The position numbers and the translations under genes are program-made. Under the pieces are notes generated by a model that worked only from the letters and a program-made list of their open reading frames with translations, was not told where the DNA came from and did no database searches. From Phascolarctobacterium sp. (lineage in GTDB: Bacteria > Bacillota > Negativicutes > Acidaminococcales > Acidaminococcaceae), in NCBI GenBank assembly GCA_017457085.1, contig JAFTID010000005.1, forward strand, positions 1-38,471: 38,471 bases of DNA. The letters run 5' to 3'. Below, in pieces: positions 14,187 through 21,395 of this stretch; the stretch's first letter is position 1, and every line of letters begins with the position of its first letter.

Positions 14187-14267
14187 TAGTATTTGTAGCG
14201 CTGTAGCATTTTGACTATGGTAATTTTTGTAGGGCAACTTCGGTTGCAGTAGAAAGGAAGATTAAAT
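14187..14267 (+). promoter_or_regulatory. UAG-rich leader of the NSS transporter (candidate second HutP-type target)
   Basis: UAG occurs at 14187-14189, 14196-14198, 14204-14206, 14230-14232 and 14250-14252 (spacers 6, 5, 23 and 17). Between the last two is a perfect hairpin, GCAAC-TTCG-GTTGC (14234-14247), and the final triplet directly touches the AAAGGAAG ribosome site. This repeats the layout of the symporter leader at 4205-4301: clustered triplets, a G+C hairpin, then a triplet beside the Shine-Dalgarno sequence. Binding by the HutP-like protein is hypothesis. Confidence 0.45.
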
Positions 14268-15596
14268 TTGAACAACGAACAAAAATCAACTCAACAAAAC
14301 GACAACTTTAAGTCGTCCATCGGCTTCGTCCTTGCATGCGTAGGCTCTGCCGTTGGACTTGGTAACATTTGGATGTTCCCCTATCGTCTTGGTGAGTACG
14401 GTGGGGCAGCGTTTTTACTGCCTTATTTATTTTTTATCTGCTTATTTGGCTGGGTTGGTCTTTCCGCAGAATTTGCAATTGGTCGTAGAGCAGGCACCGG
14501 CACTTTAGGTTCCTACGCTTACTGCTTTGCAAAACGTAAAATGGAAGGTCTCGGTCGAGCTTTAGGTTGGATTCCCTTAATGGGCAGCCTTGGTATCGCC
14601 ATCGGCTATGCAATTATCATCGGTTGGGTTCTGCGTACCCTGTGGGGCTGCATGACCGGCGAACTTATGACTGCTGACCCCGGTGCTTACTTTGGTGCAG
14701 CTTTAGGTGAATTTGGTAGTGTTATTTGGCACTCCATCATCATCGGCTCTACCTGTCTCATTCTTTTGCTGGGCATTGGTAGCGGCATTGAAAAAGCTAA
14801 CGAAATTATGATGCCCATCTTCTTCGTGCTGTTCGTAGGCTTGGCAGTTTGGGTTTCTTTCCTCCCTGGTAGTGGTGCCGGCTATGAATTCCTATTCATT
14901 CCCCAATGGGATAAACTGCTGAACATCAACACTTGGATTATGGCAATGGGTCAAGCCTTCTTCTCCCTGTCCATCACCGGTAGCGGTATGATTGTTTACG
15001 GCGCTTACCTTGATAAAGATGTAGATATTCCGAAAGCTTCCCTGCGTACTGCTTTCTTTGATACTTGCGCAGCAATGGTAGCAGCTTTGGCTATTATGCC
15101 TGCAGTATTTGCTTATGGCATTGGCGCAGGTCGTGGTCCTGCTTTGGTATTCTTGGCTCTGCCTAAAGTATTCCAACAAATGCCCATGGGTCAATTCTTC
15201 GCAGTTATTTTCTTCGTAGCAGTGCTTTTCGCAGGCATCACTTCCCTCATTAATATGTTGGAAGCAGTTGCTGAAAGCTGGGAAAAGAATTTCAACCTGA
15301 ACCGTAAGCTGGCTGTACTTATCAGCTGTGCTCTTGCTTTGGGCGTAGGCGTATTCATCGAAGCAGAACCTAAGGTTGGTGCGTGGATGGACTTCGTTTC
15401 CATTATCATCACTCCCTTTGGCGCAGTACTTGGTGCAATTTCCGTTTACTACGTACTTGGTTGGGACGAAATCCGCAAAGAACTGGAACAAGGTCACGGC
15501 AAACTTTCCGAAACCTTCGGTACTGCAGCTAAATACTTGTACGTTCCCCTGACCGTTATCATTATGGTACTTGGTCTTATCTACGGTGGCATCTAA
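14268..15596 (+). CDS. sodium-dependent amino-acid transporter (NSS/SNF family)
   Basis: A 442-aa membrane protein of the neurotransmitter:sodium symporter family (LeuT/MhsT/TnaT-like). The first helix has the family signature GFVLACVGSAVGLGNIWMFPY, containing the unwound substrate- and Na+-binding stretch, followed by GGAAFLLPYLFF; helix 6 shows FFSLSITGSGM. About 11 or 12 membrane helices are expected, typical for prokaryotic members of this length. It imports an amino acid with Na+; the substrate is not predictable. The start is TTG at 14268, seven bases after AAAGGAAG; no in-frame ATG with a ribosome site competes. It is monocistronic, with a strong terminator. Its leader is UAG-rich (see that entry). 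Confidence 0.92.
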   Translation: MNNEQKSTQQNDNFKSSIGFVLACVGSAVGLGNIWMFPYRLGEYGGAAFLLPYLFFICLFGWVGLSAEFAIGRRAGTGTLGSYAYCFAKRKMEGLGRALGWIPLMGSLGIAIGYAIIIGWVLRTLWGCMTGELMTADPGAYFGAALGEFGSVIWHSIIIGSTCLILLLGIGSGIEKANEIMMPIFFVLFVGLAVWVSFLPGSGAGYEFLFIPQWDKLLNINTWIMAMGQAFFSLSITGSGMIVYGAYLDKDVDIPKASLRTAFFDTCAAMVAALAIMPAVFAYGIGAGRGPALVFLALPKVFQQMPMGQFFAVIFFVAVLFAGITSLINMLEAVAESWEKNFNLNRKLAVLISCALALGVGVFIEAEPKVGAWMDFVSIIITPFGAVLGAISVYYVLGWDEIRKELEQGHGKLSETFGTAAKYLYVPLTVIIMVLGLIYGGI

Positions 15597-15620
15597 AATT
15601 TAATGACATACATAAACGAA

Positions 15621-15658
15621 AGAAGAGCTCGCAAAACGCGAACTCTTCTTTTTATTTT
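15621..15658 (+). terminator. rho-independent terminator of the NSS gene
   Basis: AGAAGAG-c-TCGC pairs with GCGA-a-CTCTTCT around a short A-rich loop and is followed by TTTTTATTTT. It lies 25 bases after the stop codon. Confidence 0.9.
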
Positions 15659-15764
15659 GTCCAAAAGCTCCTAAAAGCAATTGCTCTTTGGTGAATTCTA
15701 ACAAAGCTTTCCAAACAGGAAACTCTTTCTCAAAATGAAAAGCTCTTTGCTAAATTACAAGCTC

Positions 15765-17489
15765 TTATAAATTTTCCAACACTACGCTCTTATTTGTCTT
15801 ATCCAATTGCAAAATCAGTTGATGATATTTATTCAGAGTACTGCGATGCCCAATGCTGACAATGGTTGTCGCCGCCATACGTTCCCCCACGAGGGTGTAC
15901 ATCTTCGCTTCAGTTTCTTCATCAAGGGCACTAGTAGCTTCGTCTAAGAACAGCCACAGGGGTTCTTGAATATGAGCACGAACAAAGGCAAGGCGCTGCT
16001 GCTCACCTACGGAAAGCACATGGCTCCAGTCAGCAACAATGTCCAGCTTATCCTGCAAGTAGCCAATCTGGCATTGGTTCATCAAAGCGATAAGCACTTC
16101 GTCGCTGACAGGCTTATTGCCCGGATAAAGCAAGGCTTCCCTTAAACTACCTAAGGGCAAGTAAGGCTTTTGGGGAATGAACATCAGCTTTTCCTGTTCC
16201 GGCAAAGCAATGGTTCCTTCCACGTAAGGCCAAATGCCAGCAATAGCACGGAGTAAGGTACTCTTACCACTACCGCTAACGCCTTTAATCAAAACGTTCT
16301 TACCCGGCGCAAGGGTAAAGTTAATATCTTTCAACAAGGCAGTTCCGTCAGGCAAATCTACCTGCATATTTTCAGCACGCACTTCCCCTGCCGCCACGAA
16401 GCGTTCCAAATGGAAGCGTTCCGCATCAACAGAAACCTCCTGCATGTGTCTGCCAAAGTAAGTCAAACGCATTACTACAGATTGCCAAGTTGCCAGGTTG
16501 GAATAAGTATCTACAAAATAGGACAAGCTATCCTGCACGCGACCAAAAGCAGTTGCTACCTGCATTAAACCGCCAAGAGTGAACTCTTTCGCCAAATAAC
16601 GGTTCATTGCTGCCACAAAAGGGAAGATAATAGCAATTTGGGAATAGCCGGAATTGAGCCACACCAGTTGCTTTTGCTTAGTGATAATCTTCCAGAAGTT
16701 GTCTAAAAGCAGGGTAAAACGTTCCTTGAACACCTTACCCTCCTGCGCTTCACCACGATAGAAGGCAACGCTTTCACTGCTTTCACGCAGGCGAATCATT
16801 GCAAAACGGAAATCTGCTTCGTAACGTTGTTGTACGAAGTTAAGCTTAACTAGCTTGCGACCAACAAGGTGAGTTACCCAAGTACCCAAAATAGAATAGA
16901 AGAAAGCTGCCCAGAAAAGGTAGCCGCCAATTTCCCACTGTTGTCCAAAAAGGGTAAACTTCAGCGAGCCGGAAAGCTCGTACAAGATAACGACGAATGA
17001 AGCCAAAGTAGTTACAGATTTCAAAAGACCAATGGCAAAAGTCAAGGTCATTTCTACAAAGAGGCGCACGTCCTCGCTGATACGTTGGTCAGGGTTATCG
17101 GTGTCCTTACCAAACATTTGCAGGTTGTAGTAAGTTTTATTCTTGAGCCAAATTTCAATGAAACGTTCCGTCAGCCAACGGCGCCAGTTTAAAATTAGCA
17201 CCTGTTGCAGATAGTAGGAGTACACCGCCAAGACAATGTACGTAAACGCCAAGTATGTAAAATGAAATAACTCATCAAAAATCTTCTCTGTCTGGTAATT
17301 TTGTAGGGCGCTGTAAAAGCTATTGTTCCAACGGTTCAAAAGCACCAGCATATAAACAATGGCAAGAGTTAAGCCAACAATGCACGCCAAAAGGAAGAAG
17401 GCTTTTTTCTTTTCTTCTGACTGCCAGTAGCTTCTGGTCAGAAACCACACGTCACGGAAAAATTGTCGAGATAAAGTAAAGTTTTGCAT
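15765..17489 (-). CDS. ABC transporter permease/ATPase of the SbmA-BacA-like YddA family
   Basis: A 574-aa fusion of a membrane domain and an ABC ATPase domain. The membrane part has the family hallmark VLLNRWNNSFYSALQNY (residues ~49-65) and WRRWLTERFIEIWL, which identify the SbmA/BacA/YddA (vitamin B12, peptide or bleomycin transport-like) family, not a standard exporter. The ATPase part has Walker A GVSGSGKST, the Q-loop in FIPQKPYLPLGSLREALLYPG, the signature LSVGEQQRLAF and Walker B LWLFLDEATSALD. It works as a homodimer in the inner membrane. The substrate is unknown. It is a single gene with AAGGAG before the ATG. The 105 bases between its stop and the NSS terminator contain only short AGCTCTTT-like repeats. 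Confidence 0.9.
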   Translation of the reverse strand: MQNFTLSRQFFRDVWFLTRSYWQSEEKKKAFFLLACIVGLTLAIVYMLVLLNRWNNSFYSALQNYQTEKIFDELFHFTYLAFTYIVLAVYSYYLQQVLILNWRRWLTERFIEIWLKNKTYYNLQMFGKDTDNPDQRISEDVRLFVEMTLTFAIGLLKSVTTLASFVVILYELSGSLKFTLFGQQWEIGGYLFWAAFFYSILGTWVTHLVGRKLVKLNFVQQRYEADFRFAMIRLRESSESVAFYRGEAQEGKVFKERFTLLLDNFWKIITKQKQLVWLNSGYSQIAIIFPFVAAMNRYLAKEFTLGGLMQVATAFGRVQDSLSYFVDTYSNLATWQSVVMRLTYFGRHMQEVSVDAERFHLERFVAAGEVRAENMQVDLPDGTALLKDINFTLAPGKNVLIKGVSGSGKSTLLRAIAGIWPYVEGTIALPEQEKLMFIPQKPYLPLGSLREALLYPGNKPVSDEVLIALMNQCQIGYLQDKLDIVADWSHVLSVGEQQRLAFVRAHIQEPLWLFLDEATSALDEETEAKMYTLVGERMAATTIVSIGHRSTLNKYHQLILQLDKTNKSVVLENL

Positions 17490-17518
17490 AAACGCTCCTT
17501 AGAAAAGATTATGCTTCT

Positions 17519-17524
17519 ATTATA
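17519..17524 (-). promoter_or_regulatory. -10 element of the SbmA/YddA-like gene
   Basis: A perfect TATAAT on the minus strand about 30 bases before the start codon. The matching -35 zone falls in the neighbouring terminator hairpin and is poor, so the promoter is likely but its strength is uncertain. Confidence 0.45.
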
Positions 17525-17530
17525 CAACAA

Positions 17531-17556
17531 AAAGGCTCTGCTTTTGCAGAGCCTTT
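17531..17556 (-). terminator. terminator of the aminotransferase-ADH-YjiH operon
   Basis: A perfect 10-bp stem AAGGCTCTGC/GCAGAGCCTT around a 4-nt loop, followed on the minus strand by TTTTTGTTG. It is six bases after the YjiH stop. Confidence 0.9.
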
Positions 17557-17562
17557 AAATTT

Positions 17563-18927
17563 TTACAACAACACTTTGGAAAGTAGAACAATAATGGGAA
17601 TCGCAAGCAAGGTTCTTTCCAAGAAAATCAAGAACAACTTAGTAAAGGTCAAAGGTACTTCACTCTTAATGGCGATAGCGCCAACTTCGGTCAAGTAAAT
17701 AATTTGAATCAAGGACAGAACGCCAACGATGAATTTAGTTTCCACAGATTGTACGCCACCCATCAAAAGTGCGGGGATGAACATATCTGCAAAGCCAATC
17801 AAGGTTGCCGGAGCTACAGCGAAAGCTTCTGCCACGCCAAACATTTGCAGGTACAAGCCCATGGGATAGGATAGAATTTGGAACACGGGAGTGTAGGTTG
17901 CAATGATAAGCATTGCAGTACCCCAAGAAACTACGATGGGAATCAAGTCGAAGAACATACCTACAACTACTTCCATACCAGTTACCAGCAAACCCTTCAC
18001 ACCAAAATCATTAGCACGTTTGCAGCTAAGTTGCAAAGCGTGGTCAAACAGGTTAACGTCGTCGGGAACATCTTCGTTCAGCTTCTTGCCTACTGCTTCA
18101 CGATAAGTGTCGGGAATAGTGGAAAGAGGCGGAATTCTACCCATGATTACAGCCAGAACAACACCTACGATACAGATACACAGGTAGAATTGTGGGAACA
18201 GGTTAGAGATTTTAATGGTGTTAGCAATCAAAAGACAGAAAGGAATGGATACAACGGAGAAGTTGGTCATAATGTACGCAGCTTCGCGTTTAGTATAGAA
18301 ACCTTTCATATATTGCTCACGGGTAAGGATTACTGCCGCATTGGAAGCGCCAAACCAAGAAGCAATCAAGTCAATGGAAGCGCGACCGGGAACGTTAAAC
18401 AAAGGACGTACAACGGGGCGCATAATTACGCCTAGAAATTCCATAATACCGCAGTCTGTAAGGAAAGGCAGCAGGAAGCTGAAACCCAGTACGATGCAGA
18501 GCAAGGTATTGCACAAATCAATCATAGTTGCGCCGGTGTCAATGGAGGTTACCCAATCGGGGCCAAGCTTGAACACAACCAGAACAGTAATCACCGCGCC
18601 TACGATTTTAGAAAGCAGGTAGAACGGAGTAGTAACGAAAGCTTTGCTTAAAAAATTGTTTTTGCGAATCCAAGCAGGCTTGCACAAATAGTCATAGGTG
18701 CTCATCACGGCAGCAGTCATTACTACGGTCAAAAGCGCGTAGGGCATTGCAGAGCCAAAGCCAGCTTTAATAAAGTTCTTTACAAAATCCAGCATGGTGG
18801 TAAAAGAATCACCATGAGGAATGGGAACCAGGAACATAAATACGCCAAAGGCAGAGCCTAAAATAAACTTCAACAGGTTTGCTGTAGTTACATAGTTTTC
18901 TTTGGCAACAGCATTATTTTTCATCAT
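17563..18927 (-). CDS. YjiH family membrane protein (nucleoside-recognition/Gate domain)
   Basis: About 454 aa with roughly ten hydrophobic helices. Two Gate-type halves can be seen: one around LPFLTDCGIMEFLGVIMRPVVRPLFNVPGRASIDLIASWFGASNAAVILTREQY (quoted here by its start and end) and one around FAVAPATLIGFADMFIPALLMGG...TEVGAIAIKSEVPL. This pattern belongs to YjiH-type proteins, which are annotated as transporters with nucleoside-recognition domains but have no settled substrate. The frame is open to a GTG at 18933; AGGATG stands five bases before the ATG at 18927, so that start is preferred. It is the last gene of the operon with an aminotransferase and a keto-acid-reductase-like ADH, so a role in moving an amino acid or keto acid is possible but unproven. 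Confidence 0.75.
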   Translation of the reverse strand: MMKNNAVAKENYVTTANLLKFILGSAFGVFMFLVPIPHGDSFTTMLDFVKNFIKAGFGSAMPYALLTVVMTAAVMSTYDYLCKPAWIRKNNFLSKAFVTTPFYLLSKIVGAVITVLVVFKLGPDWVTSIDTGATMIDLCNTLLCIVLGFSFLLPFLTDCGIMEFLGVIMRPVVRPLFNVPGRASIDLIASWFGASNAAVILTREQYMKGFYTKREAAYIMTNFSVVSIPFCLLIANTIKISNLFPQFYLCICIVGVVLAVIMGRIPPLSTIPDTYREAVGKKLNEDVPDDVNLFDHALQLSCKRANDFGVKGLLVTGMEVVVGMFFDLIPIVVSWGTAMLIIATYTPVFQILSYPMGLYLQMFGVAEAFAVAPATLIGFADMFIPALLMGGVQSVETKFIVGVLSLIQIIYLTEVGAIAIKSEVPLTFTKLFLIFLERTLLAIPIIVLLSKVLL

Positions 18928-18942
18928 AAACACATCCTAAAA

Positions 18943-20013
18943 TTAAAGTTTTTCCACAGCCATCATTGCATCATAAATCATATCCTCAGTGATGGGATAC
19001 GGAATATGCTTCATATCAGGACCAGCAACTACAAGCTTCAACACTTCTTCCAAGCTAGCTCTATCAGTGGGTGCGTGCATTTCTTCTAAAGTGGTACGGA
19101 TTTCCATAGATTGCAGGAACTTTTTAAATTCAGCAGCTTGCTTTAGTTCTCCATCAACTGCCAGCTGTACCAAGATACCGTAAGCTACGACGTTGCCGTG
19201 CAAATTGTAGTGTTCAAAGCCGGGCAAGCTAACCAATGCGTAGTAAACGGAGTGTGCCACCGCGCCGTTGTAACAATCTTCTACGAGCAAGGAAACTAAA
19301 CCAGTGCTCACAACGTTAGCCAAAACTGCTTCCTTCAAGGCTGCGGAACAGATATTGTTCTTGCAGTCTTGCAATGCTTGCGCACCATAAGCTTTAATGG
19401 GCAGGTAGCACATATTGCTAATTTCGCGAGCCAGCGCAGAGCCGTGTGCCAGTTCATCATTACGGGAGGAGAAGTGACATTCAAAATGTTTACCCAAGGT
19501 GTCGCCCATACCTGCTTGCAAGTAAATGGCAGGAGCTTCTGCAATAATGGTCAGGTCAATGAAGCAATGACGAGCAGGTCTATCGAAGAACATCATTTCT
19601 TCAAAGGAACCGTCTTCGTGATAAATAATGGAAAGCTTGGTAGTGCCTGCGCAGGTTGCGGCAATAGTAGGGAAAGTGAAGATGGGCAAGCCTGCCACGT
19701 CAGCAGCACCCTTAGCAGTATCAATGGCTTTACCGCCACCCATACCAAAAATCATATCTACTTCCAGCTCTTTAGCCAAAGCAGCCAAGCGGTTAATGTG
19801 GGAATAGGTGCAGTCGTGTCCGTACAGTTCGGTAGCAACAATTTCTAAACCACTGCCAGCAATGGCAGTTTCTAAACGAGCCTTACCAGCAGCCAACGCC
19901 TTTTCTCCGCCAATAAGCAGAACCTTTTTTCCATAAAACTTGCAGGTCACTGCCACTTCCGCATAAGCATTAGCACCAATGGAATAATTACAAAAGCAAA
20001 CGGTATTTATCAT
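18943..20013 (-). CDS. iron-containing alcohol dehydrogenase, glycerol-dehydrogenase/HcxA (YbdH)-like
   Basis: A 356-aa protein of the glycerol dehydrogenase branch of the group III metal-dependent alcohol dehydrogenases. It has the NAD-binding GMGGGKAIDTAKG segment, FPTIAATCAGTTKLSI, and metal ligands in GMGDTLGKHFE (Asp), AVAHSVYYAL (His) and YNLHGNVVAYG (His). The E. coli relative HcxA (YbdH) reduces 2-oxo acids, and its gene neighbours ybdL, an aminotransferase gene. The same partner type is next to this gene, overlapping it by four bases. That supports a 2-keto-acid reductase role, for instance reducing a transamination product, over a glycerol role. Substrate not established. Confidence 0.8.
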   Translation of the reverse strand: MINTVCFCNYSIGANAYAEVAVTCKFYGKKVLLIGGEKALAAGKARLETAIAGSGLEIVATELYGHDCTYSHINRLAALAKELEVDMIFGMGGGKAIDTAKGAADVAGLPIFTFPTIAATCAGTTKLSIIYHEDGSFEEMMFFDRPARHCFIDLTIIAEAPAIYLQAGMGDTLGKHFECHFSSRNDELAHGSALAREISNMCYLPIKAYGAQALQDCKNNICSAALKEAVLANVVSTGLVSLLVEDCYNGAVAHSVYYALVSLPGFEHYNLHGNVVAYGILVQLAVDGELKQAAEFKKFLQSMEIRTTLEEMHAPTDRASLEEVLKLVVAGPDMKHIPYPITEDMIYDAMMAVEKL

Positions 20014-21188
20014 TTCAGCAGCTCCTTCAATTTAGCCAAACGAGCCAAAGCTTCGTCCAAGGTAGATTTTTCACGAGCAAAGTGCAGACGGATAAGGTGA
20101 TTTACTTCTTCACGGAAGAAGCTGGAACCGGGCACCGCTGCCAAGCCGATGTTACGAATCATCCATTCACAGAATTCCAAATCGCTGTAGCCTTTGAATT
20201 GGGGCAGGTCTAAGAATTCTTGAATATCTACCATAATAAAGTAAGTGCCTTGGGGTTTGTAGTATTTAATACCAAGCTTATCTAAGCCATTGCAGAAGTA
20301 TTCGCGTTTTTCAGTATAGAGTTCCAATAACTCGTCATAGTAGCTGTCAGGGAAGTTCAAGCCGGTAACAGCAGCTTCTTGCAAGGGAGAAGCAGCACCA
20401 ACGGTCAAGAAGTCATGTACTTTTTTGCAAGCTTCAATAACTTCTTCAGTACCGATTACGTAGCCAAGGCGCCAGCCGGTAATGGAGAAGGTTTTGGACA
20501 GGGAGTTACAGGTAATGGTGTGCTCGAACATGCCCGGCAAAGAAGCCATGTAAGTGTGTTTGTTAGGAGCGTAAACCATGTGCTCATAAACTTCGTCGGT
20601 AACAACGAAGGCATCATATTTGATAGCAAGCTTACCAATGGCAAGCAGTTCTTCTTCGGTGAAAACTTTGCCGCAGGGGTTGGATGGGTTGCAAACAATG
20701 ATTGCTCTCGCTCCTTGCTTGAAGCCTTCTTCTACTAAGTTAATATCAAATTCAAAGGTAGGCGGTACCAAGGGAATGAAGATGGGTTCTGCGCCGGAAA
20801 GGATAGCATCTGCGCTATAGTTTTCGTAGAAGGGAGAGAACACCATAATTTTGTCGCCGGGGTTGCAGATGGACATTACCACGCCCATCATTGCTTCTGT
20901 ACCACCGCAGGTAACAACCACTTGAGTTTCCGGGTCAATTTCACGTTTCATAGCTTTGCTTGCCTTACGAGCCAAAGCTTCACGCAAATTTTCTGCGCCG
21001 TAGGTTACGGAATATTGGTGAGGACCTTCGTAAGCAACCTTTGCCAAAGCATCTAAAATAGGCTTCGGAGGATCAAAATCCGGGAAGCCTTGGGATAAGT
21101 TAATCGCACCGTGTTCATCACTAATGCGAGTCATTCTTCTAATAACAGAATCAGTAAAAGTTTGTACTCTATCACTTAATTTAGGCAT
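20010..21188 (-). CDS. class I/II PLP-dependent aminotransferase
   Basis: A 392-aa fold-type I aminotransferase, close in pattern to methionine/kynurenine/aromatic aminotransferases and MalY/PatA-like proteins. Seen are INLSQGFPDFDPP, the phosphate-binding CGGTEAMMGV, NPSNPCGKVFTEEEL, DEVYEHMVY, the PLP lysine in SLSKTFSITGWRLGY and the carboxylate-binding arginine in HLIRLHFAREK. It transfers amino groups between an amino acid and a 2-oxo acid in the cytoplasm. First gene of a three-gene operon (then ADH-like and YjiH) with a strong promoter. The set suggests amino acid to keto acid to hydroxy acid conversion, possibly with export, but the substrate is open. Confidence 0.9.
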   Translation of the reverse strand: MPKLSDRVQTFTDSVIRRMTRISDEHGAINLSQGFPDFDPPKPILDALAKVAYEGPHQYSVTYGAENLREALARKASKAMKREIDPETQVVVTCGGTEAMMGVVMSICNPGDKIMVFSPFYENYSADAILSGAEPIFIPLVPPTFEFDINLVEEGFKQGARAIIVCNPSNPCGKVFTEEELLAIGKLAIKYDAFVVTDEVYEHMVYAPNKHTYMASLPGMFEHTITCNSLSKTFSITGWRLGYVIGTEEVIEACKKVHDFLTVGAASPLQEAAVTGLNFPDSYYDELLELYTEKREYFCNGLDKLGIKYYKPQGTYFIMVDIQEFLDLPQFKGYSDLEFCEWMIRNIGLAAVPGSSFFREEVNHLIRLHFAREKSTLDEALARLAKLKELLK

Positions 21189-21227
21189 AGGGACACTCCA
21201 TTCATATAATTAAATAAATTCGTTAAA

Positions 21228-21256
21228 AGTATATATCATATAGCGTAATCAGTCAA
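21228..21256 (-). promoter_or_regulatory. promoter of the aminotransferase operon
   Basis: On the minus strand TTGACT and TATACT are 17 bases apart, about 40 bases before the ATG. No T-box or S-box motif is seen in the short leader. Confidence 0.8.
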
Positions 21257-21302
21257 ACCTTAACCTGCAAGAATTTTATATGACCAAGTAAATATCTATA
21301 GC

Positions 21303-21375
21303 AAAAAATAAAAGCCCTGTCTCAAACTCCACTCAAAGAGGCGTAGGAAGAAGTGGAGTAGGAACAAGGCTTTTA
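21303..21375 (-). terminator. terminator of the RND efflux operon
   Basis: On the minus strand AAAAGCC pairs with GGCTTTT at the base, and CTCCACTT pairs with AGTGGAG inside, with an internal loop; TATTTTTTGC follows. It stands about 20 bases after the RND stop. Confidence 0.8.
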
Positions 21376-21395
21376 AAGCTATTTAGGAGTGAAGC

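Noticed and set aside
15660..15764. Irregular AGCTCTTT-like direct repeats between the NSS terminator and the YddA-like gene
   Set aside because: About six imperfect units with spacing of 16-22 bases; too weak and variable for a CRISPR or operator array, and perhaps decayed sequence only.
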